A DNA stretch of 64,000 bases from Candidatus Melainabacteria bacterium (GTDB taxonomy: Bacteria > Cyanobacteriota > Vampirovibrionia > Obscuribacterales > Obscuribacteraceae): the NCBI GenBank assembly GCA_003242885.1, contig QKMZ01000007.1, forward strand, positions 29,146-93,145, read 5' to 3'. The notes below the pieces were generated by a model, which was not told the origin of the DNA, did not search any database, and was given only the letters and a program-made list of their open reading frames with translations. How positions within the stretch are numbered: the stretch's first letter is position 1; each line of letters begins with the position of its first letter. Below, piece after piece: positions 1 to 7,997 of this stretch. Made by a program: the position numbers and the translations under genes.

Positions 1-596
1 GCTATGGGAACGGGAACAGGGTCTGCCGGAGCCACTGGCACAGGCGGAGGACCATCATCATCCCCAGGAGAACCTGGTGAACCGCCAGGTTCGCTACCAT
101 CTGGTTCACCACCGGTTTCAGGTGGTGGCGTGAAAGGCAGCTTTAAGATCGGAAAAACATAAGTACGGTTATAGAATATTTGGCTGTTTGCCATTTGAGC
201 GCCAAAGAAATTAAGCGCAATCGGTACCCGAACTTGTGCTCGTGTCGTTACTACAACATAGGGAGATCCGCTCGGAGGCGTCGTCCCAAGCGGGTTATCC
301 ACCCAACGGAAATCCGTCGAAGGTGCTCCGCTTGCTCGGACGGTAGGTTGCGTAACGAAGTAACCATCCGTGGTATGTGCAAGTGCGGCCTGTTGGGCTG
401 CTCTGAGACCTTCTGTTGGATTGTTGTAATTTGCTGCAGCTCTAGCTGCATCCCGTGCCGCGGAATCCAGGGTTGCAAAACCCCACGTCACTATGACGAC
501 ATTCCATGCTAGAAGCGCAAAAATGACTAACAGAATGCATATGATAGCGATTTCTACTAGAACAAGACCAGAACGTCGTTTTGACCTAAGCTTCAT
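1..596 (-). CDS. TadE-like pilus-associated membrane protein (3' end cut by window)
   Basis: A reading frame opens with ATG at 596 and stays open to base 1, so the C-terminus lies outside the window (198 codons visible). The N-terminus is basic, followed by a hydrophobic helix at about residues 10-32 with a Glu near its start (LVLVEIAIICILLV), then a segment beginning DSAARDAARAAA. This is the TadE-family signature: pseudopilin-like proteins of Tad/Flp pilus systems anchored in the inner membrane. The visible C-terminal part turns into a Pro/Gly/Asp-rich tail, unusual for TadE and perhaps an extracytoplasmic linker. An AGGAG ribosome site overlaps the stop of the upstream gene (605), with only 8 bases between the genes, so the three genes here form an operon. 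The family call is from the N-terminus only. Confidence 0.72.
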   Translation of the reverse strand, partial: MKLRSKRRSGLVLVEIAIICILLVIFALLAWNVVIVTWGFATLDSAARDAARAAANYNNPTEGLRAAQQAALAHTTDGYFVTQPTVRASGAPSTDFRWVDNPLGTTPPSGSPYVVVTTRAQVRVPIALNFFGAQMANSQIFYNRTYVFPILKLPFTPPPETGGEPDGSEPGGSPGSPGDDDGPPPVPVAPADPVPVPI

Positions 597-604
597 CAAG
601 GCTC

Positions 605-2470
605 CTATTGCTGAAGGACTACAAGGCTGCGCGCAATGGTCTGGAACGCTTGGTTCAGCGCTGCGGAATTGCTGACTCTTATGTAGAGTGCACCGTCGGC
701 AGAGAGGGCTGCAATTCCTTGTGAAGTTGTTCTAGAATCACCAAGCAATGCGTCTTGCTGAGAGATGATTGAAGTATTTTGTGAAAGCCCGATTGTGTAA
801 ATAGGTACATTCATTCTTCGCGCTCGCCTGGCTTGGTTGCGCGCTTCCGACTTTCCAGTGCTCTCATTTACTGGTCTGTTCGGAATCCCGTCAGTGAACA
901 GCACTATTGCTTTTTTAGCTCGTGCTCTCGTTTTAGATGTGTTGCCTAAATCGTCCAATGCAAGTTTTAAGGCGTCGGCAATGTTTGTTTTTCCAGTTGG
1001 ACCTAAAGGCAGCCTAGTACTTCCGTTTCCTTGAATTGCTTCAATGACTTCGCTGAAATTACTGTTGGAGCGATCTAAGCTGATAAAAGGTAGGGGAAAA
1101 GCTTGAGTTCCTGCATGTGGCCAGTTTTGATCGGCATTTTGAGAGATACCGGTGTATGTGCTAGTCGGTGATGTCCCGGCGGTATCTGTAAATGTTTCAA
1201 GCCCGAAATGCGCATTAGAACTCGTATTCATGATCTGGTAGAAGTTTACTGACGCATTTCTAGAGTCGGCAATCGGTTGAGAAGTATTGCGGACCTGGCT
1301 CCAGTACGCGTTGTAATAGCCGGCTTGCGGCGGTGGCAAATTGGGATTGATTGTTCCTCCCTGGCTCTGGCGCAAAATGTCCGCGCTTTCCATGTTGCCG
1401 CGGGAAGCTTCGACACACGTTTCCAGTCTGGAAAAATCATAAGTTCCCATATTGGGAACGCGCACAACCATGTCTGTAAATCCGTTGTTGTAGACGTCTG
1501 GGTTCATCGCATTTCCACCAGGATTGGTCGGATCGGTTGGATCAAAGTTACCTGGCGGTAAGCCTTGCTCGGCGACTAACGAGCCAAGTGGATATTGGGT
1601 AGCTGATGCCGGTATTGGGGATGGCAGACTTCCAGCTGGATAAGTACGACGATTACCTCTCAGCCCTGCTAGGAGGTTGCCCGACGGATTTGTGGACTCG
1701 GAAAAAATCCACGTATTTTGGTTGGATGGAGAACCATAAGAAGAATAAGAAAGATTTTGAGGCTGCATAGCGTTAAAGCCAGTGCCTTCTTTCGGAGGGA
1801 TACAGAGAGGATAGATGACTTGATTTGCTACAACTTTATAGATGACCCCTGAACCACTCCATTGCCGACGTACTAAGGTAACGTTCGTCTGGTCGTCCAT
1901 TGAGCCCGAAACATCGAAGCATAAAAATAGGTCTAGCTGTGGAAGTCCGCCGTCTGAATAAACGCTAGCGGTTTCTAGGAAGCCTGTTGGAAATAAGTTA
2001 CCAGCAAAAATCGCTCTGTCTGTGTAAGTGGCTTCGACGCGCATAGTTGTCGCAAGTGGAGAGCCTGTAGGCTGTGGATTTCCATCTTGATCAAAGAGTT
2101 TGATATTCAAAGTGGCATTGTATAGCCCTGGTCGAGAGCTATCGAAGCCAGAGTTTAGATGTTTTGCTAAATTACCGGGGTCCGAAAAGCGAGTCTTTAG
2201 AATGGAATTTTGCTCGAAAGTTTGGGCGGCAACTGTCATCGCCAATCGATGTTGTTGTTCAATAGTTCTTCCGCTGGGAGAACTCGCGAGTGCAGCTGTT
2301 CCGGCAAGAGCGGCAGCATCGGCGGAGGCTTGCAGCTGATGCTGCATCAGTGTGAATCGCGCCAATTCGAAAGCAAAAACGGCGAGTGGCAGCAAGGCAA
2401 AAAAGGCGATGAAGATGATCAGCGCCACCGTTGTGACACCTCGGTTCCGTTGTCTCGGTTGAATGATCAT
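605..2470 (-). CDS. TadG-like protein with von Willebrand factor A domain
   Basis: The start is either ATG at 2470 (GAGG six bases upstream, preferred) or TTG at 2488. A TM helix near residues 12-36 is followed by a stretch rich in ADAAALAGTAAL, the usual N-terminus of TadG/TadE-like proteins of Tad pilus loci. Around residue 185 a VWA domain begins with a metal-ion-dependent adhesion site (FDVSGSMDDQ, pattern DxSxS) and later AIVLFTDGIPN, which carries the conserved Asp of the domain. The MIDAS residues are intact, so metal-dependent ligand binding is plausible. A long Asn/Pro/Ser-rich insertion separates the MIDAS from the rest of the VWA fold. It probably sits on the periplasmic face of the inner membrane as part of a pilus or surface-adhesion apparatus. 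It is translationally close to its neighbours on both sides. Confidence 0.75.
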   Translation of the reverse strand: MIIQPRQRNRGVTTVALIIFIAFFALLPLAVFAFELARFTLMQHQLQASADAAALAGTAALASSPSGRTIEQQHRLAMTVAAQTFEQNSILKTRFSDPGNLAKHLNSGFDSSRPGLYNATLNIKLFDQDGNPQPTGSPLATTMRVEATYTDRAIFAGNLFPTGFLETASVYSDGGLPQLDLFLCFDVSGSMDDQTNVTLVRRQWSGSGVIYKVVANQVIYPLCIPPKEGTGFNAMQPQNLSYSSYGSPSNQNTWIFSESTNPSGNLLAGLRGNRRTYPAGSLPSPIPASATQYPLGSLVAEQGLPPGNFDPTDPTNPGGNAMNPDVYNNGFTDMVVRVPNMGTYDFSRLETCVEASRGNMESADILRQSQGGTINPNLPPPQAGYYNAYWSQVRNTSQPIADSRNASVNFYQIMNTSSNAHFGLETFTDTAGTSPTSTYTGISQNADQNWPHAGTQAFPLPFISLDRSNSNFSEVIEAIQGNGSTRLPLGPTGKTNIADALKLALDDLGNTSKTRARAKKAIVLFTDGIPNRPVNESTGKSEARNQARRARRMNVPIYTIGLSQNTSIISQQDALLGDSRTTSQGIAALSADGALYIRVSNSAALNQAFQTIARSLVVLQQ

Positions 2471-2496
2471 CGTTAACCTCGCGTACAAAGAAGTTC

Positions 2497-3021
2497 CTAC
2501 TCAGTCAATCCATCAGGATTTTCAACGAGCGCATCGGCTTTCACAGTTAAGCTGAAAGGTGCAGTCAGTCCCGGGATATTCATGCCGAAATATCCACCCA
2601 TTGCGATCAGTGGAGATACTGTACCTGTAACCGTCTCACGAATAAAGTAAAGGTTGTCGGTTTTGTTGAGTGAAGCCTGCGATATTGGGCCGGTTACTAA
2701 TGAAGGTGGTGTACCGTTGACTGGCTTAATCATGATTCGAATTTGATGCGTCCCGGAAATTTCAGTGAAGGCACTTATATTCCGATTAAAAGACGTAGCA
2801 GCCCGCGATATCGCCTCGGTCCATGTCGGCGCTTTGGCGGCTCGGATGCAGCTATCGCGACATGCAAAATATAGAAGACTCGCTCGGTAAGTAATTGAGC
2901 ACAAAATCAGCAATGGGATGGCAATCCCGACGAACAAGAAGAGCATCCCGGCAGGCAGTTCGGCTAATGAATAGCCGCGCGAACCCTTATTCCGGTTAGG
3001 AGATTTGAGCAAGGAGTGCAT
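2497..3021 (-). CDS. Pilin-like/TadE-like membrane protein
   Basis: First gene of the three-gene minus-strand operon. It has a basic N-terminus, then GYSLAELPAGMLFLFVGIAI, a hydrophobic helix with a Glu close to its start, as in TadE and pseudopilin-like proteins. The remaining ~120 residues look like a small extracytoplasmic domain with no motif I recognise. A TTG start at 3051 is also possible; neither it nor the ATG at 3021 has a good ribosome site. Its stop codon lies just upstream of the VWA gene and overlaps that gene's alternative translation-initiation region. I infer a minor pseudopilin role from context and the helix; function is not proven. Confidence 0.55.
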   Translation of the reverse strand: MHSLLKSPNRNKGSRGYSLAELPAGMLFLFVGIAIPLLILCSITYRASLLYFACRDSCIRAAKAPTWTEAISRAATSFNRNISAFTEISGTHQIRIMIKPVNGTPPSLVTGPISQASLNKTDNLYFIRETVTGTVSPLIAMGGYFGMNIPGLTAPFSLTVKADALVENPDGLTE

Positions 3022-3126
3022 TGGATTACCCAACGTAGTAATGGACCGCAAGGTGGCCCGAAAACATTAAATGTAAATGCAATATACCCATACGTCAAAT
3101 GATTTGTAAGTACAGAGCGAACGGGT

Positions 3127-3141
3127 TTAGCAATATGCTAA
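3127..3141. promoter_or_regulatory. Perfect palindrome in divergent promoter region
   Basis: TTAGCA-ATA-TGCTAA is a perfect 6-bp inverted repeat with a 3-base centre, lying between the divergent Tad-type operon (minus) and the large TPR gene (plus). Such sites often bind dimeric regulators, and its central position would let one protein control both directions. No regulator gene is adjacent, and an A/T-rich 15-mer palindrome can occur by chance. Confidence 0.3.
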
Positions 3142-3229
3142 TTTCGGTAAGATGAGCTAGCAACTCTCTCTGAGAGCCGCATCTTCACTGGAACTCATTC
3201 GGTTACCCAGGGGTAAATCACTGAAGTCG

Positions 3230-6200
3230 ATGCCTAATTTGCCCAAGGGAAAGTCTTCCAAGCGATTAAGAAAATTTGCTGATGTCGACATAGCCAAGGT
3301 TGCAGAGGATCCGACCAGCATTTTCTTTGCGGTTGTTCGTTACTCGCAACCTGAGGCTCTAGCTGCTCTGGCTCTCTATTGCCGTCAGCAATCCGACGGT
3401 GACATCGTCGCGGATCAAGAAAGGAGTTTAGAGCATGACAGAGACGGTGTTCTATCCGCGATGGAACGCCTGAAGCAATCTGGCAGAAGTAGTAATACCA
3501 ACCTAGAAGCTATTTTTGCAGAAAAAGCTGACGATGTAGCTGCTCCGGAATTTGAGACCGCGCCGTACGAAATCTTGCCCAGCGCGCCGTCAGCGACTGA
3601 TAAGGACGGTGATGAAACCGTAACTGTCCGAAGACTGAGTGAGGAGACGCGCGTTGATTGCTCGGTGGATGCGGCTCTCCTCGATTTATCTGAGTTTGTA
3701 TCTGAGAGCGAAATTGCTTCAGTGCCTGCTGAGGAAGCAGAGAGCTCTGCTGTAGATATATCGGAGTATGTGTCTGCGGATACAGCTTCTACCGCGGGAG
3801 GTTCTGGGCTGACTTTCTCTGAGGCGGAAGAGCCAACCATCAGTGATGACCGTGAGATTTTAAGTGGTGGTGAAGAGCTTGAATCAGTTGAAGAGCGCTG
3901 GAACGAAACCGTTGAAGAATCAGAAAGCCTGCTCGATTTTGAGCCGTTCGATCAATCCGAGCATGAAGTCGTTCCTCTGGCAGAAATCGGCATAGGTATA
4001 GAAACCGAGCCCCAGCTAGAAATTCTTGCTTCTGCGAGCGCTCAGTCAACATCGTCAGTTGATGACCTACAGCAAGTCGCATCGGACCCTAATGGAAATT
4101 CGACCAAGCTCGAATCAGAAGGTGATACTCCCAAGGAATCGTCACAGGTAAACGCCGTGCCGGTTAGAAAATCACCAATGCGTATTGAACCAAAACCGAG
4201 AAGAGCCATAGCTGAAATCACAGGAGATGCTATTGAGGCCATTCCTGGTGCCCACAACAAGGAACTTCAGGACGAGTTTAAAGGCGTCTACGAAAAGGCG
4301 ATTCAGCGCGGAAGTGTTTTTGACGCCAAACATCGAGATGCTTTTTCATCGGAGTCGGAAAAGAAGGTTCGATCTTCATACCTTGGGCTCAAGGCAATTA
4401 CGTTTGAGGAAGCCTTGACTCAACAAGAGGAGAAAGACCCTTCCATTCTCAGATCTCAATCGCAGAATATGATTACTCTTGAACTGCCCACATCGCCAAC
4501 TGAGAAAGCACAGGCAGTTTGGGCTGTTGTCGACAAACTGCACACTACGCCGGTAATTATTACAGCATCTATCATTTGCCTTGCTTTTCTCGGATTTTTT
4601 ATCGGTGGTCTCTGTCAGGGTGAAGGACTTCTGCAGGAAGGTGAAAAACTTTTTGAAGCAAAGAAATACAATGAGGCGATTAAGGTTCTTTCCAACTCAA
4701 TCAATATGAATCCGATGAGAGCTCATACGCTTTTTATCCGCGGACGTGCATATAACAAAGTTGGTGAGCAGAGCAAGGCAATTGATGATTTCACACGGTC
4801 GCTAAGTATCAATCCAAACAATGTAGACGCGCTTGATCACAGAGCTTCTGGTTACATGAAAGCAGGCAAATTCGACAAAGCCTTGACCGACTACCGCCGA
4901 ATTTTTGAACTGCAACCCAATGATCAAACCGCATATCGCTACAACAACGCTGCCTTTGCTGCGTGTCGGGGCGGTAAGTTCGACGAGGCAATGGACTTAT
5001 ACGATAAGGCATTGAAAATTTCACCAGCCGATCCAAACGCGCTGATTGGCAAAGCTCAATGCGAGGTTGGGCTCAAGCATTACGGCAAGGCTATTGTGTT
5101 GTGCGAAGAAATTATCGAGAAGGATCCCAACCCCGATGAAGCGATTGTCACTCGCGGTTGGTGCTACATGTTGTTGAAACGTTATGACTTGGCTCTTTCC
5201 GATTTCAACCGTGCAATTGCGAGTAGTCCGAAGAACGCAAAGGCCTTATTTAACCGAGGCTTGCTTTCTTTTAATAGGGGCGATTTGAAGCAAGCTCTGA
5301 AAGACTACAATGCTGCGATAGCGGTTGATCCTGGATATGTAGAGGCCCGTGTTGCTCGCGGTTGGGCAACTATTAATACCAACCCACACATCGCACTATC
5401 CGACTTTCGCCATGCCGTAAATTCCACTCAATTTGGAAAGAATGTGGAGATCTGGACGGCTCGTGCAGATTTAGAATCTCAGCTCGGCAAAAAACTCGAT
5501 GCCGCCAATTCTTATCGAAAGACCATCAGTTTAGCTAGTTCTGGTGAGCCTAAATATTTACCCTCTCTGTACGTTAAAAGTGCGTCAGTCCTGAATGATT
5601 TGAAGCAATACAATGATGCAATTAATGCATCCAATGAAGCATTATCGATAGATGCAAAAAATCCGCTCGCTTTGACGAATAGAGGGCGCGCAAATGATGG
5701 TTTGGGCAACCATATATCTGCACTGGCTGACTACTCTGCCGCACTTTCTTTTGCCCCCAACAACACTGAAGCGCTGTGGTATCGCGCACAGCATTACAAG
5801 AATCAGCGCAACTATCACTCAGCTCAGAAAGATCTTGAAGATTTTCTTCGACAAAGACCTGATGATAAAACTGTCAAAGAGCTTCTAGTTGCAGTAAAGA
5901 GCAGAACTACTCACGCAGGACCTGAAGTTGACAGACGAGAATTAGCCGCCATGAAGAAATATGCGGCCGTACCGTTTGACCAGTTGGTAAGTTCTGGTCT
6001 CAAAGAATTGAATTCCGGGCGGACTGAAGTCGCTGCACAAATGCTTCGAGAAGCTGTACGAAAAAATCCATCAGATGTGACTGCTCGTAGATATCTCTGT
6101 CATGCGTATGTAAGGGAAGACCCCAAGGCGGCTGTGGCACAGTTTGATATTTTACGCTCTGCAATTACGTTACCAGCTGATGATGAACGCAGTTACAGAC

Positions 6201-6478
6201 ATGCACTTTCCTTAGCTGCAACTGGAACTTTGGTAGAGTCATCATCTATTGACAAAGCGCTGAATAAAGTTGCGGACGAGCCAAATAACGGTCCTGCATG
6301 CTACAAACTGGCCACCATCTATGCCGCAGCTGGTATGCTTTCCAAAGCGGCTGAATATTGTCAGGCAGGCTTAGAGGGTGCGAAAAATCCAGCCGAGACT
6401 AAGAGGTTTCAAGAACTCTATCAGCGGCTGAACAAGCAGAATGTTGAAGGGGAACAGAAGGTGGACATCGAAGGCTAG
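3230..6478 (+). CDS. Large membrane-anchored TPR protein with acidic N-terminal region
   Basis: This 1082-residue protein has three parts. Residues 1 to about 435 are low-complexity and very acidic (many Glu, Ser, Asp, Val), likely disordered and cytoplasmic. A single transmembrane helix lies at about 441-463 (VIITASIICLAFLGFFIGGL). From about 470 to the end there are repeated 34-residue TPR units, such as GEKLFEAKKYNEAIKVLSNSI and RGRAYNKVGEQSKAIDDFTRSL. The TPR array would sit on the opposite side of the membrane from the acidic part, and TPR arrays scaffold protein-protein contacts. No enzyme motif is visible. It is divergent from the Tad-type operon and followed 16 bases later by a small membrane gene. 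The start has only a weak ribosome site, so the exact N-terminus is uncertain. Confidence 0.7.
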   Translation: MPNLPKGKSSKRLRKFADVDIAKVAEDPTSIFFAVVRYSQPEALAALALYCRQQSDGDIVADQERSLEHDRDGVLSAMERLKQSGRSSNTNLEAIFAEKADDVAAPEFETAPYEILPSAPSATDKDGDETVTVRRLSEETRVDCSVDAALLDLSEFVSESEIASVPAEEAESSAVDISEYVSADTASTAGGSGLTFSEAEEPTISDDREILSGGEELESVEERWNETVEESESLLDFEPFDQSEHEVVPLAEIGIGIETEPQLEILASASAQSTSSVDDLQQVASDPNGNSTKLESEGDTPKESSQVNAVPVRKSPMRIEPKPRRAIAEITGDAIEAIPGAHNKELQDEFKGVYEKAIQRGSVFDAKHRDAFSSESEKKVRSSYLGLKAITFEEALTQQEEKDPSILRSQSQNMITLELPTSPTEKAQAVWAVVDKLHTTPVIITASIICLAFLGFFIGGLCQGEGLLQEGEKLFEAKKYNEAIKVLSNSINMNPMRAHTLFIRGRAYNKVGEQSKAIDDFTRSLSINPNNVDALDHRASGYMKAGKFDKALTDYRRIFELQPNDQTAYRYNNAAFAACRGGKFDEAMDLYDKALKISPADPNALIGKAQCEVGLKHYGKAIVLCEEIIEKDPNPDEAIVTRGWCYMLLKRYDLALSDFNRAIASSPKNAKALFNRGLLSFNRGDLKQALKDYNAAIAVDPGYVEARVARGWATINTNPHIALSDFRHAVNSTQFGKNVEIWTARADLESQLGKKLDAANSYRKTISLASSGEPKYLPSLYVKSASVLNDLKQYNDAINASNEALSIDAKNPLALTNRGRANDGLGNHISALADYSAALSFAPNNTEALWYRAQHYKNQRNYHSAQKDLEDFLRQRPDDKTVKELLVAVKSRTTHAGPEVDRRELAAMKKYAAVPFDQLVSSGLKELNSGRTEVAAQMLREAVRKNPSDVTARRYLCHAYVREDPKAAVAQFDILRSAITLPADDERSYRHALSLAATGTLVESSSIDKALNKVADEPNNGPACYKLATIYAAAGMLSKAAEYCQAGLEGAKNPAETKRFQELYQRLNKQNVEGEQKVDIEG

Positions 6479-6494
6479 ACGATGTTCGAAGCTT

Positions 6495-7055
6495 ATGGAA
6501 GAGCAAACTAACAGCGGCAAACCTAAGGCTTCAGAAATTTGTATTTCTTTGCTTATAGCCGTGTATTTTGCCTTTGTATTCATATGGTTTCTTCCTGAAT
6601 CCGTTTTTAAATCCAAAGTCTTCAGCACGATGTATACGCCCTGGCTTTACTGGGGGTTAAATCAGAGTTGGTCTTTGTTCTCGCCAAATATTCGACAGAT
6701 GAACTATTATCCGAGCGCAATAATCACGTTTGAAGATGGATCGAAAGCTTTGTGGGAGCCACCACTAATGGACAAACTCACGTTAGTGGAGCGATTTAAA
6801 CGTGAGAAGTTCAGAAAGTGGTCAATAGATTCATTACCGTGGTCTCGCTTTAAAGACTACTGGCCCGACTTCGCGAAGTATGTGGGCAGAAAGTACTATA
6901 ACCCCCTCAATAAGCCTGTTTCATTGTCGCTGAATCTTCGCTGGATTGAAATTCCAAATCCGTCGCAAAAGTTTTATAGACAAACAGAATTGCCACCGCG
7001 CACCAAATTCAATACCACGTTTTGCTACAAGTATAAGCCAGAGGATTTCAAATGA
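6495..7055 (+). CDS. Single-pass membrane protein paired with HTTM protein
   Basis: 186 residues from ATG 6495, 16 bases after the TPR gene. One hydrophobic helix at about residues 14-33 (ICISLLIAVYFAFVFIWF) is followed by an aromatic-rich soluble part (YTPWLYWGLNQSWSLFSPNIR). I do not recognise a named domain. Its stop overlaps the start of the HTTM gene (ATGA), so the two are translationally coupled and probably act together. Small membrane proteins of this WSLFSPNP-like type are often found beside HTTM proteins, so I infer a partner or accessory role. The longer frame opening at 6441 would overlap the TPR gene and is less likely. Confidence 0.55.
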   Translation: MEEQTNSGKPKASEICISLLIAVYFAFVFIWFLPESVFKSKVFSTMYTPWLYWGLNQSWSLFSPNIRQMNYYPSAIITFEDGSKALWEPPLMDKLTLVERFKREKFRKWSIDSLPWSRFKDYWPDFAKYVGRKYYNPLNKPVSLSLNLRWIEIPNPSQKFYRQTELPPRTKFNTTFCYKYKPEDFK

Positions 7056-7996
7056 CGTGGCGATCATTTTGGAATGCCTGGAGAAACTTTTGGTTCTGTC
7101 CTGTGACAGCAGAGCCTATGGCAGTATTCCGAATTCTTCTTGGTTTGCTTATCCTGCAAATTTTGATAATAAGTATTGGGGGCGACTTTTTAGACTGGTA
7201 CGGAACACATGCCATTGTTCAAAATGAAACTGTTAGAACACACTATTGGAACCTGCAGCCTCGCTTCGATTTGCTCTTGCTCTTTCCGAGCGATGACGGG
7301 TTGCGACTTTACTATTACTCGATTGTCGCTGCAGCAATCTTCATGACCGTCGGCTTTTGCACAAGAATTTCTTGCATTTATGTCGCTTTAGCCCTAATTT
7401 CTATGCACCACCATGATCCGTTCAATATCAATGGTGGAGATGCTTTCGTTCGCTTGATGTCGATGTATATTTGTTTCGCACCTTGTGGTGATTGCTTTTC
7501 TCTGGATAGATTGATCGCGGAAAGACGCGCCGGGCACAAATTGCCCGTTGTTGCTAAATCAGCATGGCCATTGCGTTTGATTCAGATGCAGATAGCGATT
7601 GTTTATTTCCATACTTTTGTTTGTAAGGTAAACGGCACACAATGGTGGGACGGAACTGCTGTTTACTTTGCGACTCGTTTGGAAGATTTGATGCGTTTGA
7701 GAATGCCTCTCTTCGATAGTCTACTTTTTTGCCAGTTGCTTTCTTGGTACACCCTTCTTGTTGAAGGTGCGATGTTTACGCTAGTCTGGATCAAAGAACT
7801 TCGTTATTTTGTTCTTGCTTCGGCGGTGATTCTTCACTTGGGAATTGACTTCGCAATCAATCTGCCTGTTTTTGAATGGGCATTTATCTCAGCTCTAATA
7901 GTTTTCGTTGAGCCTGATGATATTCGAAAATTGCACGAGCGAGTACTTCAGAAATTGACTACTAAGCCTGCGCATATCAAAACTCCAGCAGCCTAA
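7052..7996 (+). CDS. HTTM domain membrane protein (vitamin K-dependent gamma-carboxylase-like)
   Basis: 314 residues with several hydrophobic helices. The opening EPMAVFRILLGLLILQIL, the central MHHHDPFNINGGDAFVRLM and the later QIAIVYFHTFVCKVNGTQWWDGTAVYF match the HTTM (horizontally transferred transmembrane) domain family, related to the membrane part of gamma-glutamyl carboxylase. In bacteria the substrate of most HTTM proteins is unknown. The His-rich MHHHDP loop and WWDGTA motif are typical conserved points. It overlaps the preceding gene by four bases (ATGA) and converges on the next gene, with one base between the two stop codons. The family call is firm; the reaction is not known. 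Confidence 0.8.
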   Translation: MTWRSFWNAWRNFWFCPVTAEPMAVFRILLGLLILQILIISIGGDFLDWYGTHAIVQNETVRTHYWNLQPRFDLLLLFPSDDGLRLYYYSIVAAAIFMTVGFCTRISCIYVALALISMHHHDPFNINGGDAFVRLMSMYICFAPCGDCFSLDRLIAERRAGHKLPVVAKSAWPLRLIQMQIAIVYFHTFVCKVNGTQWWDGTAVYFATRLEDLMRLRMPLFDSLLFCQLLSWYTLLVEGAMFTLVWIKELRYFVLASAVILHLGIDFAINLPVFEWAFISALIVFVEPDDIRKLHERVLQKLTTKPAHIKTPAA

Positions 7997-7997
7997 G

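Noticed and set aside
180..512. 110-residue plus-strand frame opposite the TadE-like gene
   Set aside because: The minus-strand frame has a clear TadE N-terminus and ribosome site, so the plus frame is a shadow.
605..2488. TTG at 2488 as the VWA gene start
   Set aside because: ATG 2470 has a closer match to the GAGG ribosome site at six bases; TTG remains possible and is noted in the entry.
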